Below, piece after piece: positions 46,601 through 55,230 of a DNA stretch of 64,000 nt (position 1 is the stretch's first letter; each line of letters starts with the position of its first letter). The notes beneath the pieces are model-generated. The model was not told the origin of the DNA. It saw only the letters and a list, made by a program, of their open reading frames with translations, and made no database searches. Source of the DNA: SAR86 cluster bacterium (GTDB lineage: Bacteria; Pseudomonadota; Gammaproteobacteria; Magnimaribacterales; Magnimaribacteraceae); contig JAQWNM010000001.1 of NCBI GenBank assembly GCA_029268615.1, forward strand, positions 81,722 through 145,721, in the 5' to 3' direction. A program made the position numbers and the translations under genes.

Positions 46601-48208
46601 CCTGGAAAGAAAGTAGATAAATATATTGCAAAAATTAGACACTCTACACCTGGAGTTGGATTAATAAGTCCTCCTCCACATCATGACATATATTCAATAG
46701 AAGATATTGCTCAACTTATCCATGATCTTAAAAATGCTAATAGAGCTTCTAGAATTAGTGTAAAACTTGTTTCAGAAATAGGAGTTGGAACAATAGCCTC
46801 AGGAGTAGTCAAAGCTAAAACCGATCATTTAGTTATTGCAGGGCATGACGGAGGAACTGGAGCCTCTCCTCTAACCTCTATAAAACACGCTGGACTCCCC
46901 TGGGAACTAGGCATAGCTGAAACGCATCAAACACTAGTTATGAATAATTTAAGATCTAGAGTTGTTTTACAAACTGATGGGCAACTAAAAACAGGGAGGG
47001 ATGTAGCCATAGCTGCTTTATTGGGAGCTGAAGAGTTTGTTTTTGCAACAGCACCACTTGTAACTTTGGGCTGCATAATGATGAGAAAATGTCACCTCAA
47101 TACTTGTCCAGTTGGAATTGCTACACAAGATAAAGAATTAAGGAAGAAATTTAAAGGAAAGCCTGAGCATGTTGTAAATTATTTATTTATGGTAGCAAAA
47201 GATTTAAGGCTGATCATGGCTGACTTAGGTTTTAAGTCAGTAGAGGAAATGATAGGAAGAGTCGATTATTTAGAGTCTAATGAAGCTATAGATCACTGGA
47301 AAAGGAATGGACTTGATTTCTCAAAACTCCTTGAACCTGCTCAAGTGATCTTTAAAGATACAGAAGTTTTCCATACCAAAGATCAGAATCATGGCTTAGA
47401 AAAAGCTTTAGACAACTTTCTAATTAAGGAAAGCAGAAAAGCTATCGATGAAGGGATAAAAGTAAACATAAAAACCCCAATACAAAATACAAATAGAGTT
47501 GTAGGAACAATGCTTTCTAATGAAGTAGCTAAAGTTTGGGAAGAAAAAGGTCTACCTGAGGATACAATCAATATCAAGTTATTAGGATCAGCTGGTCAGA
47601 GTCTAGGTGCCTGGTTAGTTAAAGGGATAACTATGACTCTTGAAGGAGATGCTAATGATTTCGTAGGTAAAGGACTTTCAGGAGGTAAATTAATTATTCA
47701 TCCACATAAAGAAAGTAAATTCAGAGCTGAAACAAATATGATTCTCGGAAACGTTGCATTATATGGAGCAACAGATGGTGAGGCATATTTTAGAGGTATG
47801 GCTTCTGAGAGATTTTGCGTGAGAAATAGCGGAGCAAAGGTTGTAGTTGAGGGTATAGGAGATCATGGATGTGAATATATGACTGGTGGTATCGCAGTTA
47901 TTCTAGGACCTACTGGAAGAAATTTTGGTGCAGGAATGAGTGGAGGAATTGCCTATGTTTACAACCCCAAGAATGAATTTGAAGAAAAATGCAATAAGGA
48001 CACCTTCGAGTTAGAAAAATTAGACCGAGAAGATATTTCAACTCTTAAAGAATTAATATCTAATCATTATAGATATACTGAATCTTCAGTTGCCAATACA
48101 ATCATAAATAATTGGGATAATGAATTAAAATATTTCTGTAAAGTAATGCCTGTAGACTACAAGAGAGTGTTGGAAGAGATGAATTTTGAAAAAAGAAAGA
48201 TTGTGTAA
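43622..48208 (+). CDS. gltB: Glutamate synthase (NADPH), large subunit
   Basis: Makes two glutamates from glutamine and 2-oxoglutarate. The protein has 1528 residues from the ATG at 43622; the frame is also open from a TTG at 43607. The glutaminase domain carries the N-terminal nucleophile cysteine in EKDSCGVGLV, freed by cutting about 35 residues of propeptide. The FMN/2-oxoglutarate domain follows (GEGGEDPIRFKP, AKPGEGGELPGKK, GHDGGTGASPL, the iron-sulfur cluster CHLNTCPVGIA), then the C-terminal beta-helix (GATDGEAYFRG, MTGG). It is adjacent to gltD (TAATG) and belongs with amtB/glnK to nitrogen assimilation. Confidence 0.96.
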   Translation: MEELANQKNINLTKSKSFGLPDKFGLYDPSLEKDSCGVGLVANIKGIPSREIMDDAYHVNSQMDHRGGCGFEENTGDGAGILVALPDSFFQSKVKDLKFSLPPKGSYAVGNIFLPQNTEESKICRELIENIIKEEGQNCLGWRKVPIDPEGSNIGPAALDAKPEIYQLFVSSNIKNDQEKFERSLYLIRKRFTFKLRLNSSLKEAKLFYACSLSSKVIVYKGMLTPSQLFPFYPDLQDKEFKTHLAMVHSRFSTNTFPSWDRAQPNRYMCHNGEINTLKGNINAITARQGKVKSDKFGSKLSDLFPIAETDCTDSGTFDNVLEFLILNGRTLKESVMMMIPEAWQSDKSMAEEKRKFYEYSSSLMEPWDGPASIVFTDGNYVGAVLDRNGLRPSRYYITKNEKVIMASEVGVLSVPPEDVISKGRLQPGRMFLIDFEQGRMIPDEELKKDVCKQNPYMDWVNNQVIDLDDLSSDEEPESLVNDNLIPRMQAFGYTTETMQFMLLPLVTELRDPLGSMGNDAALACLSDKPRLLFDYFKQLFAQITNPAIDSIREEVIMSLECLIGPEGNLLSTKAENAHRLRLKNPILSNLELKSIQKLTSHGWKTKTIDLTFIKETGCKGMLNALDSICNKAEKAIEEGYSFIILSDKNISKERTAISSLLGCSSVHHHLVNCQKRTQIGIVIETGEAREVHHHCLLFGYGADAINPYLALEALWQSKLDGLIQDPNLKSFEDIVHSYKKGTSKGILKVMAKMGISTLQSYKGAQIFEAVGLADEIIEKSFKGTASRVQGINFKTLVKEIERRHEIGFPEIDESKISSLQNPGDFHWRSGGDSHMWDPKGISTLQLAARNNDEEAYWTFSKHANENTTKNSTLRGMLKFKSQNKSIDIEEVESEKEIVKRFATGAMSLGSISTESHESLAIAMNKLGGKSNTGEGGEDPIRFKPIDENISKRSAIKQVASGRFGVTMWYLTNADELQIKIAQGAKPGEGGELPGKKVDKYIAKIRHSTPGVGLISPPPHHDIYSIEDIAQLIHDLKNANRASRISVKLVSEIGVGTIASGVVKAKTDHLVIAGHDGGTGASPLTSIKHAGLPWELGIAETHQTLVMNNLRSRVVLQTDGQLKTGRDVAIAALLGAEEFVFATAPLVTLGCIMMRKCHLNTCPVGIATQDKELRKKFKGKPEHVVNYLFMVAKDLRLIMADLGFKSVEEMIGRVDYLESNEAIDHWKRNGLDFSKLLEPAQVIFKDTEVFHTKDQNHGLEKALDNFLIKESRKAIDEGIKVNIKTPIQNTNRVVGTMLSNEVAKVWEEKGLPEDTINIKLLGSAGQSLGAWLVKGITMTLEGDANDFVGKGLSGGKLIIHPHKESKFRAETNMILGNVALYGATDGEAYFRGMASERFCVRNSGAKVVVEGIGDHGCEYMTGGIAVILGPTGRNFGAGMSGGIAYVYNPKNEFEEKCNKDTFELEKLDREDISTLKELISNHYRYTESSVANTIINNWDNELKYFCKVMPVDYKRVLEEMNFEKRKIV

Positions 48209-49653
48209 TGGGTAAATCAACTGGTTTTAAAGAATTTGATAGGTCTGTAGAACCTTACAGACCTTCTGAAGAAAGAATACTTGATTTTAAAGAGATTTAT
48301 ACTGAGCATGATGATAAAGAGCTTGCAACACAAGCTTCTCGATGCATGGATTGTGGAGTACCCTTTTGCCAATCAGGGGAAGGTTGCCCTGTTTATAATC
48401 TTATTCCTGAATGGAATGACTTAGTTTACAAAGGTAGATGGGAAGAGGCTTTTGACAGGCTTTTGCAAACAAATAACTTCCCTGAAGTAACTGGTAGAGT
48501 TTGCCCTGCTGTATGTGAAGGAGCTTGTGTATTAGGAATAACAGAGACTCCTGTTGCCATAAAAAACTTAGAATGTGCCATTGCAGATAGAGGTTATGAA
48601 GAAGGGTGGTTAAAACCCATAATTCCTAAATTTAGGACAGACAAGAATATTGCCATAGTAGGTTCAGGACCAGCCGGCTTATCTGCCGCACAACAACTAA
48701 ATAGCGTAGGACATAATGTAACTGTTTACGAAAGAGCAGATAGAATTGGTGGATTAATGATGTATGGAATTCCTAATATGAAACTAGATAAATCTATTAT
48801 TGATCTTAGAGTGGAGCAAATGAAGGAAGAGGGGATCTCCTTTAAAATCAATCAAGACATAGGCTCTCAGGAAGGTACTTCAATTGAATCCTTACTAAAA
48901 ACTAACCATATTGTTTTATTAACGACTGGTGCAACTAACCCAAGAGATCTAGGGATACCTAATAGAGAAGGTCCTGGTGTTTACTTTGCTATGGATTTTT
49001 TAAGAAAAAATACAAAGAGTTACTTAGATACCCAACATTTGGACAATAAATATATTAGTGCAAAAGATAAAAGGGTCATTGTCATAGGAGGTTGAGATAC
49101 TGGCACTGACTGCATTGGCACTTCTTTAAGGCATGAATGTACTTCCTTGATTAATTTTGAAATCATGGCTCAACCTCCCAAGACAAGAGCTGAAAATAAT
49201 CCTTGGCCATTATTTCCTAGAATACATAAAGTAGACTATGGGCATGAAGAATCTTCCGTGAAATTTGGTTCTGATCCAAGAGTCTACTCAATATCTGGAA
49301 AAGAATTCATTAGAAATAGTGCAGGTGTCTTAACAGGGATAAAAACCATAGAAGTTGATAGTAACTTCAAGGAGGTGTCAGGAACTGAAAAAACATGGGA
49401 AGCGGATTTAATTTTACTAGCTATGGGATTTTTAGGTCCAGAAAATTACACTTTAGGTTCTACTCAAATCGATTTAGATAAGAAAAGTAACTACAAGGCA
49501 GAACATAATATTCATAAGACTAATAACCCTAGAATATTTGCTGCCGGTGATTGCAGGCGAGGACAATCACTTGTTGTGTGGGCTATTAATGAAGGAAGAG
49601 CAGCAGCTAGAGAAATAGACCGTGAATTAATGGGCAAAACTGAGCTAATCTGA
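48208..49653 (+). pseudogene. gltD: Glutamate synthase small subunit, interrupted by an in-frame TGA
   Basis: Flavoprotein that passes electrons from NADPH to GltB. The frame of 481 codons is continuous except for a TGA at 49093-49095. The first 295 codons hold the N-terminal cysteine clusters (RCMDCGVPFCQ, GRVCPAVCEGACVLG) and the FAD site (VGSGPAGLSAAQQL). The stop falls in GG*DTGTD, the NADPH-binding GGGDTGTD motif, so GGA (Gly) reads TGA through one base change. Downstream the frame goes on normally to AINEGRAAAREIDREL. Nothing else in the gene is damaged. Either the strain has a fresh nonsense mutation or the base is a sequence error. The gene starts at TAATG on the gltB stop. Confidence 0.9.
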
Positions 49654-49673
49654 TTTAGACTCTTAAATAAAAA

Positions 49674-50537
49674 TTACTTCCTTAGCCTCATTAAACCTTC
49701 TTGAACTGCGGAAGCAACAAGAACACCCTCTCTCGTATAAATACTCCCTCTATTAAAACCTCTAGCATTGCTTGCACTAGGACTATCAGTAGCATACAAC
49801 AACCACTTATCCATCTTAAATGGTCTATGAAACCACATTGCATGGTCTAAACTAGCTGATTGAAGTTTTCCAGCTGCCATTCCTAGACCATGAGGATTAT
49901 ATGAGGTACCTAAAAGGCCCATATCTGATGCGTAAGCTAATATAGCTTGATGAAGAGTTAGATCATCAGGTAATTTTCCTACTGTTCTCATCCACATATA
50001 TCTATAAGGAGGCCTTTTTTTTGGTTGAAACATATCTTCTACATGAGGATATCTTAGCTCTAAAGGTCTCTCTCTTAAAAAAAAGTCTCTCATTGACTCA
50101 GGTATCTTTTCAGCATTTTCCATTCTGATCTTTATATCACTTTGACATTTATCAGGGCCGGGTATATCGGGCATGTCTATCTGATGTTGCAATCCTTTTT
50201 CTTTAATATGAAAAGATGCTGACATATTAAAAATAGGTTCCCCTTTTTGAATAGCAACCACCCTTCTGGTTGTAAAACTACCCCCATCTCTGATTCTATC
50301 TACATCATAGATAATTGGGTAATTCATATCTCCTGGCCTTAAAAAATACCCATGCAATGAGTGTGCTATTCTCTCTTTTGGTACAGTCTTTAATGCAGCA
50401 TAAAGAGCTTGGCCTAAAACCTGACCCCCAAAAACTCTAGGTCCCCCTATATTCTCACTCTGACCCCGAAATAAATTTTCTTCTAAGGACTCTAAATTTA
50501 ATAATTTTATTAATCTAGTTAATACTTTTTTTGCCAT
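49674..50537 (-). CDS. tesB: Acyl-CoA thioesterase II
   Basis: Hydrolyses medium- and long-chain acyl-CoA to free fatty acid and CoA. The 287 residues form the double hot-dog fold, with LFRGQSENIGGPRVFGGQVLGQAL at the N-terminus, HSLHGYFLRPGDMNYPIIYDV, and the C-terminal repeat ASLDHAMWFHRPFKMDKWLLY. It begins 5 bp after the enoyl-CoA hydratase on the same strand, and both fit acyl-CoA breakdown. Confidence 0.93.
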   Translation of the reverse strand: MAKKVLTRLIKLLNLESLEENLFRGQSENIGGPRVFGGQVLGQALYAALKTVPKERIAHSLHGYFLRPGDMNYPIIYDVDRIRDGGSFTTRRVVAIQKGEPIFNMSASFHIKEKGLQHQIDMPDIPGPDKCQSDIKIRMENAEKIPESMRDFFLRERPLELRYPHVEDMFQPKKRPPYRYMWMRTVGKLPDDLTLHQAILAYASDMGLLGTSYNPHGLGMAAGKLQSASLDHAMWFHRPFKMDKWLLYATDSPSASNARGFNRGSIYTREGVLVASAVQEGLMRLRK

Positions 50538-50542
50538 AATAA

Positions 50543-51424
50543 TTATTCAAAATTTCTATTCTTCCACCATGGATAAAAGTCCGGCATATCTTTGCTAACT
50601 TTACTTGGAAAATTAGCTTCTCGCTTTTCTAAAAATGAATCCACTCCCTCTTTAACATCTTTACCTCTGCCGAGTTCATATATGGCTCTAGAATCTATTT
50701 TATGGGCTTCCATAGGATGATCAGCGCCCAACATTTTCCACAACATTTGTCTTGTCATTGTTATTGAAACTGGCGAAGTATTGTCAATAATCTCTTGTGC
50801 TATCTTTAAAGCTTCATTATATAAAGAATTATTATCATGAATTGATCTTATTAGGCCCCCAGATAAGGCTTCATCAGCAGAGAATACTTTTCCGGTATAA
50901 GTCCATTCTAAAGCTTTACTTATTCCAACTATACGGGGCAAAAACCAACTAGAGGCTGCTTCTGGAACTAAACCTCTTCTTGCAAATACAAAACCAATTT
51001 TTGCTTCATTGCTAGCTAATCTGATATCCATTGGAAGGGTCATTGTTATTCCAACACCGACAGCTGGTCCATTTATAGCCGCAATCATCGGTTTTGGGCA
51101 TTCATAAAAGGCTAGAGTCGTTCTACCACCTCCGTCCCTTATCCATTCTAATTCCTCGTTTTTACTTGGAGATTCTCCTTTATTATTTCTGACATCTCTA
51201 TTAAAAGTATTTGCTCCTGCCCCTAAATCGGCTCCAGCACAAAACCCTCTACCTTCTCCGGTGACAATAATAACCCTTACCTCATCATCCTCACCTGCTA
51301 TTCTAACTGCCTCTATTAAATCATCCATCATTTGCCCATTGAAGGCATTTAAACGGTCTGGTCTATTAAGTTTTATAGTTAGAATTTTATCTTTTATCTC
51401 ATAAAGTATAGTTTCAAATTTCAT
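50543..51424 (-). CDS. Enoyl-CoA hydratase/isomerase family protein
   Basis: Crotonase-fold enzyme acting on unsaturated acyl-CoA. The 293 residues show LNRPDRLNAFNGQM, the oxyanion-hole stretch TGEGRGFCAGADLGAG, AAINGPAVGVGITMTLPMDIRL and FARRGLVPEAASSWFLPRIVG, with a glutamate at the second catalytic position. A charged insert at about residues 72-95 is longer than in FadB-type hydratases. The exact substrate is unclear; beta-oxidation is likely. It lies between cysE and tesB. Confidence 0.88.
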   Translation of the reverse strand: MKFETILYEIKDKILTIKLNRPDRLNAFNGQMMDDLIEAVRIAGEDDEVRVIIVTGEGRGFCAGADLGAGANTFNRDVRNNKGESPSKNEELEWIRDGGGRTTLAFYECPKPMIAAINGPAVGVGITMTLPMDIRLASNEAKIGFVFARRGLVPEAASSWFLPRIVGISKALEWTYTGKVFSADEALSGGLIRSIHDNNSLYNEALKIAQEIIDNTSPVSITMTRQMLWKMLGADHPMEAHKIDSRAIYELGRGKDVKEGVDSFLEKREANFPSKVSKDMPDFYPWWKNRNFE

Positions 51425-51439
51425 ATTTCATCCTTCATA

Positions 51440-52219
51440 TTATATAGTGTGATCAACTTCAATAGCTGGATTTTCTCCTGAAGACCCTGAGGGTTTAGCT
51501 GGTATACCAGCTACAGTAATATGCTCTTTAACATTTTCAAGCACTACACTTCCTGCTGCTACTTTTGCATACTTTCCCACTTCTACATTCCCTAAAATAA
51601 TAGACGCACTACTTAAAAGAACACCTTCCCTTATTTTAGGATGTCTATCTCCTCTTTCTTTACCTGTGCCGCCAATAACAACTCCAGAAAATATAGAAAC
51701 ATTGTCTTCAACTACAGCTGTTTCTCCTATAACAACACCCGTTCCATGATCAATCATAACTCCATCGCCAATAGAAGCAGCTGGATGGATATCCACACCA
51801 TAAACTTCTGAAGCCCTACTTTGAAAAAATAAAGCTAAAGTATGCCGTTGATTATTCCATAGCCAGTTAGCTACTCTATGAGATTGAAGCGCTCTAAAGC
51901 CTTTGTAAAATAAAATAGGCGTTGAATAGAACTTGCATGCTGGATCTCTTTCTTTAACTGCCACTAAATCTTTTGTCACACCTGCTAAAATTTCTTTCTT
52001 TTCTTTCATAGATTCTCTAATGATATTCCGAATCATTAACGGAAGAACTGAAGACGTTGAAAGATCGTTTGCTAACTGATTTGCTATAGCAGAAGAAAAA
52101 GAATGATGCTCTAAAATCATACTATGAAAAAAACTTGCTAGTACAGGTTCTGCCTTTACCCGTTTAAGGGTTTCTTCCTGAATTGTTTCCCAAACTTTGG
52201 TTACATTTACCTGTGTCAT
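51440..52219 (-). CDS. cysE: Serine O-acetyltransferase
   Basis: Acetylates serine with acetyl-CoA, the first step of cysteine synthesis. The 259 residues have a helical N-terminal domain and the left-handed beta-helix of hexapeptide repeats with DIHPAASIGDGVMIDHGTGVVIGE, GGTGKERGDRHPKI and NVEVGKYAKVAAGSVVL. It lies 15 bp upstream of the enoyl-CoA hydratase on the same strand and is divergent from cobS, 101 bp away. Confidence 0.96.
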   Translation of the reverse strand: MTQVNVTKVWETIQEETLKRVKAEPVLASFFHSMILEHHSFSSAIANQLANDLSTSSVLPLMIRNIIRESMKEKKEILAGVTKDLVAVKERDPACKFYSTPILFYKGFRALQSHRVANWLWNNQRHTLALFFQSRASEVYGVDIHPAASIGDGVMIDHGTGVVIGETAVVEDNVSIFSGVVIGGTGKERGDRHPKIREGVLLSSASIILGNVEVGKYAKVAAGSVVLENVKEHITVAGIPAKPSGSSGENPAIEVDHTI

Positions 52220-52320
52220 CTTCCATTAGAATTAAATATAAGTATTCTACTCTACTAAGAGACCTTGCTGAAATAATTCAAATAGGGATAATAAACATCC
52301 TTTTTTTATAAGAAGCATAT

Positions 52321-53322
52321 ATGACAAATATTAATACTGAATATTCTGATAAAACGCCCGACATAGAGCTAGATGTTTTACAAACTTTTGATTTAGACGT
52401 GGATTTAAAAGTCCCTGGATTTAGCGAACCTAATGAATATGTTCCTAGTATAGATTCTACTTATCAATTTGATAAAGATACAACCTTGGCAATTCTTGCT
52501 GGCTTTACACATAATAGAAGGGTTATGATTCAAGGTCTTCATGGATCAGGTAAATCAACTCATATAGAACAAGTTGCAGCAAGATTGAACTGGCCCTGTA
52601 TAAGAGTAAATCTAGATAGTCATATTAGTAGAATAGATCTCTTGGGAAAGGATGCAATTGTCTTGAGAGATGGAAAGCAAGTTACTGAATTTAAAGAGGG
52701 TATATTGCCCTGGGCATTACAAAGTTCTACCGCTTTAGTTTTTGATGAATATGATGCAGGTAGACCTGATGTTATGTTTGTAATTCAGAGGATTCTAGAA
52801 GTTGAAGGAAAACTAACATTACTAGATCAAAATAAAGTTATCACGCCGCATCCATACTTTAGACTCTTCTCAACTGCTAATACTGTAGGACTAGGTGATA
52901 CTTCAGGTCTATATCATGGAACTCAGCAAATAAATCAAGGTCAAATGGATAGATGGCATATTGTAAGCCCATTGAATTATTTAGAGGCCGAACTAGAACT
53001 CAGGGTTATCTTGGCAAAAGTCCCAAGCTTTAATAATCAAAAAGGGATAAAAGAGGTAAAAGATATGATCTCTATAGCTAATCTTACAAGACAAGGATTC
53101 AATAATGGAGATATATCAACCCTAATGTCTCCTAGGACTGTTTTAAGTTGGGCTGAAAATACTATTATCTTTCAAAATAGAGAAAAAGCTTTTGAATTAA
53201 CCTTTTTAAATAAATGTGATGAAACTGAAAGAACTATCATAGCTGAATATTATCAAAGATGCTTTGATGAAGAATTAACTGATTCTATTTCTGAATCTTT
53301 AGAAGAAAAAGAATCGGCCTAA
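52321..53322 (+). CDS. cobS: CobS-like AAA+ ATPase
   Basis: 333 residues of MoxR/CobS-type AAA+ ATPase. Walker A GLHGSGKST (72-80), SHISRIDLLGKDAIV, Walker B TALVFDEYDAG, sensor stretch RLFSTANTVGLGDTSG and MSPRTVLSW are as in CobS, the ATPase of aerobic cobaltochelatase. With CobT, CobS drives metal insertion by CobN. No cobN or other cobalamin gene is in this window, so the pair may instead remodel or activate another target. It is followed by cobT with no gap (stop, then ATG). Confidence 0.85.
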   Translation: MTNINTEYSDKTPDIELDVLQTFDLDVDLKVPGFSEPNEYVPSIDSTYQFDKDTTLAILAGFTHNRRVMIQGLHGSGKSTHIEQVAARLNWPCIRVNLDSHISRIDLLGKDAIVLRDGKQVTEFKEGILPWALQSSTALVFDEYDAGRPDVMFVIQRILEVEGKLTLLDQNKVITPHPYFRLFSTANTVGLGDTSGLYHGTQQINQGQMDRWHIVSPLNYLEAELELRVILAKVPSFNNQKGIKEVKDMISIANLTRQGFNNGDISTLMSPRTVLSWAENTIIFQNREKAFELTFLNKCDETERTIIAEYYQRCFDEELTDSISESLEEKESA

Positions 53323-55098
53323 ATGTCTGGAAACTCTAACTCTAATGAATCAGTAAAGGATGCTGTAGCTTCAACAATAAGAGCTATAGCGAAAGATCCT
53401 AATCTAGAAATTAATTTTGGCGGTCTTGCAAATAATACAAAAAACTCTATTTCTTTTCCAAACCCGCCAACTTTAAAAAATAAGTTACCTGAATTCAGAG
53501 GAAATGCAGATGCTGTTGCCTGCGCAAAAAGATATAGAAATGAACAAATTTCTGTTGATACAGGAAGCTTAAAGATAAATAACTTACTAATTCAACTTGA
53601 AGATATTAGAGTCGAAATATTAGGTTCTAAAAATTTTAATGGAATACAAGCAAATCTAAAAAAAAGATATGAAAAAAAATGCATCATATCAGAACTTGAT
53701 AATGATCAAGAGGAAGCCCTGCCAATAGCACTTGAAGGTTGGCTAAGACAACTCCTTCTTCATGAGAAGTCTTCTAAAGCTACTTCAAAATATCTAGATC
53801 CTTGGAAAAATATTTTTAATTCTAAAGGTTCAATTTTTAAAAAAGAACTAGAAAATTCTCTTGAAAGCCAAGTAGAGTTTTCTGAAGTTGCCAGAAAATT
53901 ATTACATGCTCTAGAAATAGAAGACAAAATTTTAGAAGAAAATGAAATACAAGAATCTGATCCTCAACAATCTGAAGAAGATAATTCAGAAGATAATTCA
54001 GAAGAAGAGGAAGGCTCCTCTGAAAATAACCCTTCCGAAGAAATAGAAAACGAAGAGGAGATGCAAGAAGGTGAATCTGATGAGATGGGAGCAGAAAATT
54101 TTGTTGATGATTTAGAAAATTCCTCAGCAAATCATTCTTGGCTTGAACAACTAGTACAACAACAAAATAATTTTACTTATAAAGTTTTTACTAGAGAATT
54201 TGATGAAGAAATAGATGCCACTGATCTATGTACTTCTGAAGAATTAAACCGTTTAAGAAAGCATCTTGATCAATTGATGGGGCCTAGTAAATCAACTATA
54301 TCTAAGCTAGCTAATAGACTGCAAAGACTTCTGATGGCACAACAAAACAGGTCTTGGGAATTTAATAAAGAAGAAGGCATCTTGGATTCTTCCAGATTGC
54401 ATAAGATAATTTTAGATCCAGTAAGTCCTTTGACCTATAAAGTAGAAAAAGATACAGAATTTAGAGATACAGTTGTTAGCATCCTAGTAGATAGCTCTGG
54501 ATCAATGAGGGGGAGGTCAATGACAGTTGCAGCAATTAGTGCAGATATTATAAGTACGACATTGGAGAGATGTAATGTAAAAACAGAAGTACTTGGGTTT
54601 ACAACCTCTCAATGGAAAGGAGGAGAAAGTAGAAAACTTTGGACGGAATCAGGAAAAGGCATAAACCCTGGAAGATTAAATGACTTAAGGCATATAATAT
54701 TTAAATCTGCAGATACTCCTTGGAGAAGAGGTCATAAAAACTTTGGCCTAATGCTAAGGGAAGGACTATTAAAAGAAAATGTTGACGGAGAGGCATTAAT
54801 TTGGGCTCACGATAGATTAATAAAAAGACATGAACAAAGAAAAATTCTTATGGTTATTTCAGATGGAGCTCCTGTAGACGATAGCACTCTTTCTACTAAC
54901 CCCACTAATTACCTTGATATGCATTTAAGACAAGTTATTAACTCTATAGAAAATAATTCTCCTGTTAATCTAATTGCAATAGGAATAGGTCATGATGTTA
55001 CAAGATATTACAAAAAAGCTGTGACTATTCATAGAGCCGAAGAACTTGGTGGTGTTATGCTTGATCAATTAACAAACCTTTTTAGTCAAGAAGAATAA
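53323..55098 (+). CDS. cobT: CobT-like VWA protein (partner of CobS)
   Basis: 591 residues. An N-terminal helical part is followed by a very acidic, Ser/Glu-rich linker (about residues 203-266) and a C-terminal von Willebrand A domain with the MIDAS motif DSSGSM (390-395) and [30 protein letters not shown] and [13 protein letters not shown] are typical of CobT. It would form a two-ring complex with the CobS ATPase. Whether it serves a cobaltochelatase is not shown, as CobN is not nearby. It abuts cobS. Confidence 0.85.
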   Translation: MSGNSNSNESVKDAVASTIRAIAKDPNLEINFGGLANNTKNSISFPNPPTLKNKLPEFRGNADAVACAKRYRNEQISVDTGSLKINNLLIQLEDIRVEILGSKNFNGIQANLKKRYEKKCIISELDNDQEEALPIALEGWLRQLLLHEKSSKATSKYLDPWKNIFNSKGSIFKKELENSLESQVEFSEVARKLLHALEIEDKILEENEIQESDPQQSEEDNSEDNSEEEEGSSENNPSEEIENEEEMQEGESDEMGAENFVDDLENSSANHSWLEQLVQQQNNFTYKVFTREFDEEIDATDLCTSEELNRLRKHLDQLMGPSKSTISKLANRLQRLLMAQQNRSWEFNKEEGILDSSRLHKIILDPVSPLTYKVEKDTEFRDTVVSILVDSSGSMRGRSMTVAAISADIISTTLERCNVKTEVLGFTTSQWKGGESRKLWTESGKGINPGRLNDLRHIIFKSADTPWRRGHKNFGLMLREGLLKENVDGEALIWAHDRLIKRHEQRKILMVISDGAPVDDSTLSTNPTNYLDMHLRQVINSIENNSPVNLIAIGIGHDVTRYYKKAVTIHRAEELGGVMLDQLTNLFSQEE

Positions 55099-55112
55099 AC
55101 ATTTACAGGGGT

Positions 55113-55166
55113 TTAGCATTTGATAATCTTCTCCTTTTTGTAGATTAAAATTTAAACAAATGCTAA
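55113..55166 (+). promoter_or_regulatory. Nested inverted repeat upstream of the diiron-protein operon
   Basis: Outer arms TTAGCATTTG (55113-55122) and CAAATGCTAA (55157-55166) are perfect 10-bp complements; inside them TAATCT (55124-55129) pairs with AGATTA (55142-55147). There is no T run after it, so it is not a standard terminator for cobT. The right arm abuts the candidate -10 at 55167-55175, as an operator would. It could also fold as RNA if transcription starts upstream. Confidence 0.5.
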
Positions 55167-55175
55167 TGTTAGAAT
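55167..55175 (+). promoter_or_regulatory. Candidate extended -10 promoter
   Basis: TGTTAGAAT fits an extended -10 (TGn plus TAGAAT, five of six). It lies about 55 bases before the first diiron gene and directly beside the inverted repeat, with no clear -35. The remaining bases up to 55230 hold a T-rich stretch and the ribosome site GGGG. Confidence 0.35.
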
Positions 55176-55230
55176 CCAGAATATGGAAATTTAATCTAAA
55201 TATTCATAAAACCTTTTTTTTGGGGAAAAT

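Noticed and set aside
49093..49095. TGA read as glycine (alternative genetic code)
   Set aside because: The stop falls exactly on a Gly codon, as in code 25, but TGA ends several intact genes here (for example thiL, the TonB receptor, diiron gene 1 and gltD itself), and no other internal TGA occurs.
49147..49653. Separate gene for the distal part of gltD from a TTG
   Set aside because: It is simply the continuation of the gltD frame after the in-frame TGA, with no ribosome site or independent domain.
53837..54130. Antisense open frame opposite the acidic part of cobT
   Set aside because: It arises from Glu/Ser-rich codons read in reverse (Leu/Phe-rich), a common shadow effect.
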